NCBI GenBank assembly: GCA_033809015.1 | Contig: JAPXMM010000149.1 | Location: forward strand, 1 to 5,780 | Length of the DNA: 5,780 nt | Source: DTU049 sp033809015 | Lineage (GTDB): Bacteria; Bacteroidota; Bacteroidia; Bacteroidales; DTU049 | Reading direction: 5' to 3' | In this document: in pieces, positions 1 to 5,780 of the stretch | Numbering within the stretch: position 1 is the first letter of the stretch | Layout of the letters: the number at the start of each line of letters is the position of its first letter | Translations under genes and position numbers: made by a program | Notes under the pieces: generated by a model | Databases searched by the model: none | What the model saw: only the letters and a program-made list of their open reading frames with translations | What the model was told of the DNA's origin: nothing

Positions 1-269
1 TAATTATCTTCGTAAAAAAATGCATTCTTTTCATTATCAGAAAATAATCCTAATGGACTGATGTCGTTTAAATATTTAATATACTGAACATACAATGGTT
101 TGTCTAACCCTAATTTTTTGCGAATAGTTTCCTCAGTAGCTACATCACTTCTTTGTCCCATTATTAATCTGACTGGGTCAGAGGGCAACATATTAAAAAG
201 AATGAATAAAAATGTCAATACTCCCCACACTAATAGTATCACATATCCTATTCTTTTTAATATTAACAT
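1..269 (-). CDS. DppB/OppB-type peptide ABC transporter permease, N-terminal part (cut by window edge)
   Basis: This is the first 89 codons of an inner-membrane permease of a dipeptide/oligopeptide/nickel-type ABC importer. In this family the protein pairs with a second permease (DppC/OppC), two ATPases and a binding protein to import peptides. The visible protein starts MLILKRIGYV and has one hydrophobic membrane segment (about residues 8-28). This is followed by the family signature: LPSDPVRLIMG (residues 28-38), then a segment containing TEETIRKKLGLDKPLYVQY (residues 45-63), matching the conserved N-terminal periplasmic region of DppB/OppB. The stretch NDISPLGLF (68-76) resembles the 'NDLSP' insert I associate with Bacteroidota versions. 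The ATG at 269-267 is the first one ahead of the membrane segment, and no ribosome-binding site is evident. The gene is transcribed away from the restriction-modification gene and continues past position 1, so the remaining membrane helices and the EAA loop are not visible. Family assignment is firm; the substrate is unknown. Confidence 0.88.
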   Translation of the reverse strand, partial: MLILKRIGYVILLVWGVLTFLFILFNMLPSDPVRLIMGQRSDVATEETIRKKLGLDKPLYVQYIKYLNDISPLGLFSDNEKNAFFYEDN

Positions 270-399
270 TGGCTTTTTACAATTAAACAAATCACAAAAT
301 AAATAATATTTTATCAATTAAAATAAAATGGGTTTTAAAAATAATTTTTTTAAATTTCTTTACGAATTTTGTTTTATTTTTGTGTAAATTTAAAAAATA
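270..399. other. Divergent AT-rich intergenic region
   Basis: This stretch separates the leftward permease gene from the rightward restriction-modification gene and must hold both promoters. It is almost entirely A and T. On the plus strand a good TAnnTTTG octamer lies at 375-382. On the minus strand the best candidate for the permease is TTATTTTG (295-302 reverse-complemented), one mismatch from TAnnTTTG and about 26 nt upstream of the ATG, without a properly spaced -33 element. I see no tRNA, small gene, convincing operator palindrome or riboswitch. Confidence 0.6.
375..382 (+). promoter_or_regulatory. Candidate Bacteroidota -7 promoter element for the restriction-modification gene
   Basis: The octamer TATTTTTG matches the Bacteroidota primary sigma factor -7 consensus TAnnTTTG exactly. 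It lies 17 nt before the ATG at 400, implying a short untranslated leader of about 10-15 nt. No TTTG-like -33 element is visible at the expected distance of about 20 nt, so the assignment rests on the -7 match and the position. In DNA this AT-rich such matches also arise by chance. Confidence 0.45.
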
Positions 400-3300
400 A
401 TGAATTTAATTTTTGATAATCAACAAATAATAAAAGAATATTTAGACAATATCCAAAAAACAATAAATAGAGGCGATGCCAGAGAAGAGAGTTACTATGA
501 GCATTTAAAAAGTCTGATTAAATCTTATGCAGAGCTAAATAACTTGAAAAAAGTGGAAATAACTATTCTACCAAAGCAAACTGAAGCTGGCAATCCAGAT
601 TTTCGTATATGGGATGGCAAAAATCATATAACAGGTTATATAGAAGCCAAAGATCCTAACATCACTAATTTAGACAGAATTGAAGATTCAGAGCAATTGA
701 TAAGATATATTACAACTTTCCCTAATGTTATTTTAACTAATTTTTATGAATTTCGTCTCTATAGAAATGGTGAAAAATTAAAAACTGTTACTATTGCTAG
801 ACCAGTTATTGCACAAAAAATTAAAGTAGCTCCACCAGTAGAAAATGTTGATGAATTCTATGATTTGCTTGATACCTATTTTTCTTTTTCTTTACCACAA
901 GTGCGTAATGCAAAAGAATTAGCAAGAGAATTGGCAAAACGTACTCGTTTTTTAAGAGATGAAGTAATAACCATAGAAATAGCCCAAGAAGAGAAAAAAG
1001 GTCAGCAATCACTTTTAGGTTTTTACGAAGCTTTCAAAAACTTTTTAATAGGAACATTAGATACAAATACTTTTGCTGATCTATATTCACAAACACTTAC
1101 CTATGGTTTATTTGCAGCACGTACTCGTGCAAATGGCGAGTTTAATAGAGAGCTAGCATTCAAATATATACCAAATACAATAGGAATATTGCGAGATATT
1201 TTTCGTTACATTTCACTTGAAGATCCTCCCATTCAGTTGCAGACTATCGTAGATGATATTTCGGAAGTTTTGAATGTAACTGATGTTAATAAAATCTTAC
1301 AAGATTTTTATTTTCAAGGGAAAGGTGAAGATCCTATTGTTCATTTTTATGAAACTTTTTTGACAGAATATGATCACAAAATCAGAGAAAAACGTGGTGT
1401 GTATTATACTCCAGAGCCTGTTGTGAGTTATATTGTTAGGTCTATAAATGATATTCTAAAATCTCATTTTGCTATGAATGATGGCCTTGCTAGTAGAGAA
1501 GTAACTCTATTAGATCCTGCAGCAGGTACTCTAACGTTTCCAGCAGAGGCTGTTAAATTAGCAGTTAAAGAATATACTGATAAATATGGTAGCGGAGGTA
1601 AAAATAATTTTATAAAAACACACATCCTTGAGAATTATTTTGCTTTTGAACTTATGATGGCACCATATGCTATCGGCCATATAAAAATGAGTTTCCTTTT
1701 AGAAGAACTTGGTTATAAACTTGCTGATGATGAACGTTTCAAACTATATCTCACAAACACCCTCGAAATGGAAGATTTAGCCCAAATATCTATTCCTGGT
1801 TTGAGCTCTTTGAGCGAAGAAAGCCATAGTGCTGCTCAAGTTAAACAAGACCCAATATTGGTAATACTTGGAAATCCGCCATACTCTGGTATTTCAGCTA
1901 ATATGACTGAATGGACTGATGAATTATTGAAAACTGATAAAGATGGAGCACAGAGTTATTATAAAGTTGATGATATGCCACTTGGTGAAAAAAAGTTGTG
2001 GTTGCAGGACGATTATGTCAAGTTTTTACGTTTTGCTCAATGGAAGATTCATAAAGCTGGCAAAGGTATTGTCGGTATGATCACTAATCATAGCTATTTA
2101 AATAATCCTACTTTTAGAGGTATGCGTCAAAGTCTCATGAATACTTTCAATGAGATTTACATAATTGATTTACATGGCAATAGTCTAAAAAAAGAAAAAG
2201 CTCCTGATGGTAGTAAAGATGAGAATGTTTTTGATATACGTCAGGGCGTTGCTATCGGTATTTTTGTGAAACAAGAAAACAAAAATGTTTGTAAGGTTTA
2301 TCATAAGGATCTATGGGGCTTACGAGAAAATAAATATGATTGGCTGAAAAATAATGATTTAAATGTAAAAGATTATGTAGAATTAGAGCCAACTACACCG
2401 TGGTATTTTTTCATTCCAAGAAATGTAAAAGACCTCGCTTTTTATTTAGATTGGATGAAGGTAAATGAAATATTTCCTGAGAATGTAACTGGTGTATTAA
2501 CAGCTAGAGATAATTTTGCAATAGATTTTGATAAACAATCTTTACGTAATAGGATTATTCAATTTAGGAATAAATCTTTAAATGATGAAATGATTCGTGA
2601 TGCATTTAAATTGAAAGACACACGTGGTTGGAAATTGAGTGAAGCCAGAAAAAAATTACAGAATGATGAAAATTGGGATGCTTATTATAAAAAAATACTT
2701 TACAGACCTTTTGATATAAGAGAAATTTATTATACTCCATTGGTAATTGATTGGGGTAGACCAGAAATAATGCAACACATGCTAAAAGGCGATAATTTAG
2801 GACTGATAACAACAAGGCAAGTAGCTGAGACATCTTTTAATCATTGTTTTATTAGTAAAAATATTATTGAAAGCAGAATTACATTAAGTAATAAAGGCAT
2901 TGCATATCTTTTTCCCCTTTACTTATATACAGATTCAGAACAAAAGAAAAAAAGAAATAAACCATTCTACCAAACCCTGAGTGTATTTGAAAATAAAGCA
3001 GAATATGGTGCTAAAAAACCAAATATTGACCAAAAACTCTACGATAAATTAAACGAAACCTATAAAAAACATATCTCACCAGAAGAAATCCTCTACTATA
3101 TTTATGCAATTCTCTATAGCAATATTTATCGTAAAAAATATGTTGATTTTCTTACAATTGATTTCCCACGAATACCATTTACTAAAGATTATAAACTTTT
3201 TAGCAAAATGAGCGAGTTTGGACATAATCTCATTGACCTCCACCTAGTAGAAAGTCAAATGTTAAATAAGATTATTTCTAAATATGAAGGTGAATCTAAT

Positions 3301-3579
3301 TCAGACAAAATAGAAAAAATCATCTATGATGAAACAAATAAAAAAATCTATATTAATAAAGATAAGTATTTCTCCAATGTAGCATCAGAAGTATGGAATT
3401 ATTATATTGGTGGTTATCAAGTTTTACAAAAATATTTAAAAGAAAGAATAGGTAGAACAATGGATAATCCTGAGTATTTTTGCAAAGTGATTAGTTCTAT
3501 TTATTATACCATTGATATTCAAAAAAATATTGATCAAATCTACCTTAATGTAGAAAAAGATTTTATAAAATTCATGTAA
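400..3579 (+). CDS. Single-chain restriction-modification enzyme, type ISP-like (nuclease + N6-adenine methylase + specificity domain)
   Basis: This 1059-residue protein should both methylate adenine in a specific DNA target and cut unmodified DNA, acting as a cytoplasmic defence enzyme. Domains in order: an N-terminal PD-(D/E)xK nuclease (about residues 20-135) with D67 in GNPDFRIW and E82-A-K84; a helical linker (about 170-330) including ELAKRTRFLRDE; and a gamma-class amino-methyltransferase core with motif X GVYYTP (333-338), motif I LLDPAAGTLTF (370-380) and motif IV NPPY (492-495). A C-terminal target-recognition region follows (about 660-1040), resembling the LlaBIII/type ISP specificity domain and ending in the family hallmark IGGYQVLQKYLKERIGR (1003-1019). 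Classical type ISP enzymes (LlaGI, LlaBIII) are about 1,500-1,600 residues and carry a helicase between nuclease and methylase. Here no Walker A or DEAD/DExH motif is present, so it should behave more like a type IIG/IIL enzyme. An in-frame TAA at 391-393 makes the ATG at 400 the earliest ATG start. The reading frame is intact. The target sequence cannot be predicted by eye. Confidence 0.9.
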   Translation: MNLIFDNQQIIKEYLDNIQKTINRGDAREESYYEHLKSLIKSYAELNNLKKVEITILPKQTEAGNPDFRIWDGKNHITGYIEAKDPNITNLDRIEDSEQLIRYITTFPNVILTNFYEFRLYRNGEKLKTVTIARPVIAQKIKVAPPVENVDEFYDLLDTYFSFSLPQVRNAKELARELAKRTRFLRDEVITIEIAQEEKKGQQSLLGFYEAFKNFLIGTLDTNTFADLYSQTLTYGLFAARTRANGEFNRELAFKYIPNTIGILRDIFRYISLEDPPIQLQTIVDDISEVLNVTDVNKILQDFYFQGKGEDPIVHFYETFLTEYDHKIREKRGVYYTPEPVVSYIVRSINDILKSHFAMNDGLASREVTLLDPAAGTLTFPAEAVKLAVKEYTDKYGSGGKNNFIKTHILENYFAFELMMAPYAIGHIKMSFLLEELGYKLADDERFKLYLTNTLEMEDLAQISIPGLSSLSEESHSAAQVKQDPILVILGNPPYSGISANMTEWTDELLKTDKDGAQSYYKVDDMPLGEKKLWLQDDYVKFLRFAQWKIHKAGKGIVGMITNHSYLNNPTFRGMRQSLMNTFNEIYIIDLHGNSLKKEKAPDGSKDENVFDIRQGVAIGIFVKQENKNVCKVYHKDLWGLRENKYDWLKNNDLNVKDYVELEPTTPWYFFIPRNVKDLAFYLDWMKVNEIFPENVTGVLTARDNFAIDFDKQSLRNRIIQFRNKSLNDEMIRDAFKLKDTRGWKLSEARKKLQNDENWDAYYKKILYRPFDIREIYYTPLVIDWGRPEIMQHMLKGDNLGLITTRQVAETSFNHCFISKNIIESRITLSNKGIAYLFPLYLYTDSEQKKKRNKPFYQTLSVFENKAEYGAKKPNIDQKLYDKLNETYKKHISPEEILYYIYAILYSNIYRKKYVDFLTIDFPRIPFTKDYKLFSKMSEFGHNLIDLHLVESQMLNKIISKYEGESNSDKIEKIIYDETNKKIYINKDKYFSNVASEVWNYYIGGYQVLQKYLKERIGRTMDNPEYFCKVISSIYYTIDIQKNIDQIYLNVEKDFIKFM

Positions 3580-3590
3580 ATTATTTAAAA

Positions 3591-4535
3591 ATGGAAAAAA
3601 AGGCTGGTAAACTTGGTTTCGGCGAAGGTGTATTAGAAGCTGGTGAAAAATATTCAAATCTAGTAGTTCTAGGAGCAGATATCACTGCATCAGTAGGATT
3701 AGATTTGTTTAAATCAAAATATCCAGATAGGTTTTATAGTTTTGGTATTGCAGAGCAAAATATAGCAGCTACCGCTGCAGGAATGGCTCTCTCAGGATTG
3801 CTTCCTGTGTTTAGTACCTATGGAGTTTTTGCTGCTTTCAGATGTGCAGATCAAGTGAGGACGTCCATTTGTTATAATAATGCAAAAGTGATAATCGGTG
3901 GTGCACATGCCGGCATAAGCGTAGGACCAGATGGAGCTACTCATCAAGCATTAGAAGATTTAGCAGTGATGCGGTCTCTACCTAATATGACTGTATTGTC
4001 ACCTTGCGATGCTAACCAAACAAAAAATCTACTTTTAGCTGCTATTGAACAAGTAAATGGCCCAGTATATATTAGATTTGGTAGAGAACCTATGCCTAAT
4101 TTTTCAGATAAAAATATTATTCCTCAGATCGGCAGAGCTCAAGTACTGAGAAATGGCTGGGATATTGCAATAATGGCTACAGGATCTTTAGTGTGGGAAA
4201 GTTTGAAGGCAGCTAATTTTTTATATAAAAATTATAAAATTGATGCTGCAGTAGTTAATATTCATACTATCAAACCCATAGATGTAGATACCATAAGTTA
4301 TATTGCAAAACAATGTAAATTTATAATTACAGCTGAAGAACATCAAAAATTCGGTGGATTATTCTCTGCAATATCAGAGGTATGTTCAGAATATTATCCA
4401 GTACCTATAAAACCTATTGCTATGAATGATAGATTTGGTGAGAGTGGCAAGCCATCTCAATTAATGAACTATTTCGGATTTACTTCAGAAAATATCGTAA
4501 ACACTGCTCTAAATATGATAAAAAGATGGAAATAA
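3591..4535 (+). CDS. Transketolase, C-terminal subunit (split transketolase)
   Basis: This 314-residue protein corresponds to the second half of transketolase, the thiamine-diphosphate enzyme that moves two-carbon units between sugar phosphates in the pentose phosphate pathway. It has the pyrimidine-binding domain (about residues 5-170) and the transketolase C-terminal domain (about 185-305). Visible hallmarks are GIAEQN (52-57) with E55 as the conserved glutamate contacting the ThDP aminopyrimidine, DGATHQALED (114-123) with H118, IRFGREP (161-167) and EEH (249-251). Full transketolases are about 650 residues; the N-terminal diphosphate-binding half is absent from this window and must be encoded elsewhere for an active enzyme. 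A related acetoin/DXS-like role is less likely given the GREP motif. The start is 11 nt after the restriction-modification stop codon with no Shine-Dalgarno, and the end overlaps the next gene by 10 nt, so the gene is probably co-transcribed with the M15 peptidase gene and perhaps with the gene before it. Confidence 0.92.
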   Translation: MEKKAGKLGFGEGVLEAGEKYSNLVVLGADITASVGLDLFKSKYPDRFYSFGIAEQNIAATAAGMALSGLLPVFSTYGVFAAFRCADQVRTSICYNNAKVIIGGAHAGISVGPDGATHQALEDLAVMRSLPNMTVLSPCDANQTKNLLLAAIEQVNGPVYIRFGREPMPNFSDKNIIPQIGRAQVLRNGWDIAIMATGSLVWESLKAANFLYKNYKIDAAVVNIHTIKPIDVDTISYIAKQCKFIITAEEHQKFGGLFSAISEVCSEYYPVPIKPIAMNDRFGESGKPSQLMNYFGFTSENIVNTALNMIKRWK

Positions 4536-5260
4536 TTGAAAAAATTATATTTTTTAGTTTTTTATTTTTAATATTTTTAAATGTAAATGGACAAATGGAA
4601 GAGAAATATTTATTGGGGAAAATAGACCCGCAGAATGATAGTAATTTTGTTTTAGTAGATAAAAAATTTACCGAAAATGGTAAGGAAATATATCTGAGAA
4701 AAGAAGTTTATGATGCTTTCAAAAAAATGTATGAAGCTGCTCAAAATGATGGCATAACATTAATAATTGTGAGCGGATTTAGAAGCTATGAATATCAAAA
4801 AAAATTATGGGAAGATAAATGGTTTGGCTACACTGCTGTAAATAATGAAGATTTATATTTGACTATACCTGATGATTTTGAAAGAACTAAAGAAATATTA
4901 AAGTATACTGCAATGCCAGGAACATCTAGGCATCATTGGGGAACAGATATAGACCTGAACAGTGTAGAACCATCATATTTCAAAACTGATGAAGGGAAGA
5001 AAATTTATGAATGGTTGCAAAAAAATGCAGATAATTATGGATTTTGTGAACCATATACATCCTTTGATAAAGATAGACCTGATGGATATCAACCGGAACC
5101 CTGGCACTGGAGCTATTATCCTTTGGCTAGAAAATTGTTAGATGAGTATCAAAAAACAATTAAATTTTTTATGATGATAGATTTTGCTGGTTATGAATAT
5201 TTTGATAAATTGGAAATAATAAATAAATACGTACTAGGTATAAATCCTAAATGTTTTTAA
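4526..5260 (+). CDS. Exported D-alanyl-D-alanine carboxypeptidase, peptidase M15B/VanY family
   Basis: This 244-residue protein is a probable zinc peptidase that removes the terminal D-Ala from peptidoglycan stem peptides in the periplasm. The N-terminus has a hydrophobic stretch (about residues 7-20) with a plausible signal-peptidase site after VNG (residues 20-22, cleavage before Q23), although the region before it has no net positive charge. The M15B motifs are present: SGFRS (83-87) with the substrate-side arginine R86, SRHHWGTDID (134-143) with zinc ligands H136 and D143, and EPWHW (191-195) with catalytic base E191 and third zinc ligand H194. Position 141 is Asp where VanY-like enzymes usually have Ala in the HxxGxAxD motif. 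About 30 C-terminal residues lie beyond the recognisable domain. The ATG at 4526 falls inside the end of the transketolase gene, suggesting coupled translation. Family call is firm; whether it acts as a DD- or LD-carboxypeptidase is not decided by sequence. Confidence 0.88.
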   Translation: MEIIEKIIFFSFLFLIFLNVNGQMEEKYLLGKIDPQNDSNFVLVDKKFTENGKEIYLRKEVYDAFKKMYEAAQNDGITLIIVSGFRSYEYQKKLWEDKWFGYTAVNNEDLYLTIPDDFERTKEILKYTAMPGTSRHHWGTDIDLNSVEPSYFKTDEGKKIYEWLQKNADNYGFCEPYTSFDKDRPDGYQPEPWHWSYYPLARKLLDEYQKTIKFFMMIDFAGYEYFDKLEIINKYVLGINPKCF

Positions 5261-5293
5261 TATTTATATATTTTTTTTGTAGTTAAATTAATA

Positions 5294-5301
5294 TAATTTT
5301 G
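5294..5301 (+). promoter_or_regulatory. Candidate Bacteroidota -7 promoter element for pyrG
   Basis: TAATTTTG matches the TAnnTTTG consensus exactly and lies 19 nt before the pyrG ATG, giving a leader of roughly 15 nt. A TTTG at 5276-5279 could be the -33 element, but the spacer is only 14 nt, shorter than the usual 19-21. Position in a 60-bp gap between two co-oriented genes supports a separate pyrG transcription start. Confidence 0.5.
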
Positions 5302-5320
5302 CAATATAAAAATAGAAAAT

Positions 5321-5780
5321 ATGGCTAAAAATACTAGATATATATTTGTAACTGGTGGCGTAGTTTCTAGCCTTGGCAAAGGTATTGTTTCTGCTTCTGT
5401 TGGCAAACTTTTGCAATCTAGAGGTTATTCTGTTACAATTCAAAAATTAGATCCATATATCAATGTAGACCCAGGAACTCTTAATCCCTATGAACATGGT
5501 GAATGCTATGTGACAGAGGATGGAGCAGAAACTGATCTAGACCTTGGACATTATGAAAGATTCATCAATATTAATACTTCTCAAGCAAATAATGTAACTG
5601 CAGGTAAAATATATTTGAATGTAATAGAAAAAGAGCGTAGAGGAGATTATTTAGGCGAAACTGTACAGGTAATCCCTCATATCACCGATGAGATAAAATA
5701 TCGCATTAGATTATTAGAATTTAACGGAGATTATGATTTTATAATTATTGAAATAGGCGGTACTGTAGGTGATATAGAAT
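5321..5780 (+). CDS. pyrG: CTP synthase, N-terminal part (cut by window edge)
   Basis: The first 153 codons of CTP synthase are visible. This cytosolic enzyme makes CTP from UTP using ATP and glutamine-derived ammonia, the last step of de novo pyrimidine nucleotide synthesis. The fragment covers most of the N-terminal amidoligase (synthetase) domain. It contains FVTGGVVSSLGKG (residues 9-21), the family's P-loop-like nucleotide-binding segment, then KLDPYINVDPGTLNPYEHGE (43-62), DGAETDLDLGHYERF (67-81), the ERRGDYLGETVQVIPHITDE stretch (106-125) and IEIGGTVGDIE at the cut end. These are nearly invariant in PyrG. The C-terminal class I glutamine amidotransferase domain lies beyond the window. 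The ATG at 5321 gives the standard MxxxRYIFVTGG start, and the leader is A-rich with no Shine-Dalgarno sequence. Confidence 0.97.
   Translation, partial: MAKNTRYIFVTGGVVSSLGKGIVSASVGKLLQSRGYSVTIQKLDPYINVDPGTLNPYEHGECYVTEDGAETDLDLGHYERFININTSQANNVTAGKIYLNVIEKERRGDYLGETVQVIPHITDEIKYRIRLLEFNGDYDFIIIEIGGTVGDIE

Noticed and set aside
100..306. Plus-strand open frame of 68 codons
   Set aside because: It lies antisense to the well-supported peptide permease gene and its translation shows no family features.
821..1012. Minus-strand open frame inside the restriction-modification gene
   Set aside because: Leucine-rich translation typical of the complement of an AT-rich coding frame; the plus-strand gene is continuous through it.
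939..1128. 10-mer ACGTACTCGT repeated at 939-948 and 1119-1128, exactly 180 bp apart
   Set aside because: Both copies encode an Arg-Thr-Arg triplet in the same frame with the same codons; flanking residues differ, so this is coincidental codon reuse and not a duplicated domain or a binding-site repeat.
1117..1130. Perfect small hairpin GCACG-TACT-CGTGC
   Set aside because: It lies inside conserved coding sequence (codons for AARTRA), has no T-run, and is short enough to arise by chance.
2606..2833. Minus-strand open frame inside the restriction-modification gene
   Set aside because: Shadow of the specificity-domain coding frame; no start context or recognisable domain.
3436..3657. Minus-strand open frame spanning the restriction/transketolase junction
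   Set aside because: Overlaps two strongly supported plus-strand genes and resembles nothing recognisable.
5259..5278. AATAT-TTAT-ATATT followed by a T-run, after the peptidase gene
   Set aside because: The stem is five A-T pairs only, too weak for a credible intrinsic terminator; a nearby TAGG/CCTA pair (5235-5249) is inside the coding region and equally weak.

Overview
The window is AT-rich (roughly one third G+C by eye) and looks like a chromosomal segment from a member of the Bacteroidota. Three things point there: genes are preceded by A/T-rich leaders without Shine-Dalgarno sequences, TAnnTTTG-type promoter octamers lie just upstream of the gene starting at 400 and of pyrG, and the pyrG and peptide-permease N-termini resemble Bacteroidota versions. 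The organism cannot be placed more precisely from this sequence alone.

Layout: (1) positions 1-269, minus strand, the N-terminal end of a DppB/OppB-type peptide ABC transporter permease that runs off the left edge. (2) A 130-bp AT-rich divergent intergenic region. (3) Positions 400-3579, plus strand, a large single-chain restriction-modification enzyme. It has an N-terminal PD-(D/E)xK nuclease, an N6-adenine methylase core and a type ISP (LlaBIII-like) C-terminal specificity domain, but no helicase. (4) Positions 3591-4535, the C-terminal subunit of a split transketolase. (5) Positions 4526-5260, an exported M15B/VanY-type D-alanyl-D-alanine carboxypeptidase that overlaps the transketolase gene by 10 nt. 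(6) Positions 5321-5780, the N-terminal part of CTP synthase (pyrG), with its own likely promoter, cut by the right edge.

The restriction-modification gene is the accessory element here, set among housekeeping genes (peptide uptake, pentose phosphate metabolism, peptidoglycan trimming, pyrimidine synthesis). It appears self-contained: nuclease, methylase and target recognition are in one chain, and no separate R, M, S or controller gene is visible. It sits only 11 nt upstream of the transketolase C-terminal subunit, where the partner N-terminal subunit gene would often be found. This suggests that the restriction gene was inserted at this locus or that the transketolase halves were separated. 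No transposase, integrase, tRNA, CRISPR array or flanking repeat was seen. I do not see convincing evidence of a wholly new system; the most noteworthy items are the helicase-less ISP-like enzyme, its placement, and a non-canonical residue in its methylase motif I.
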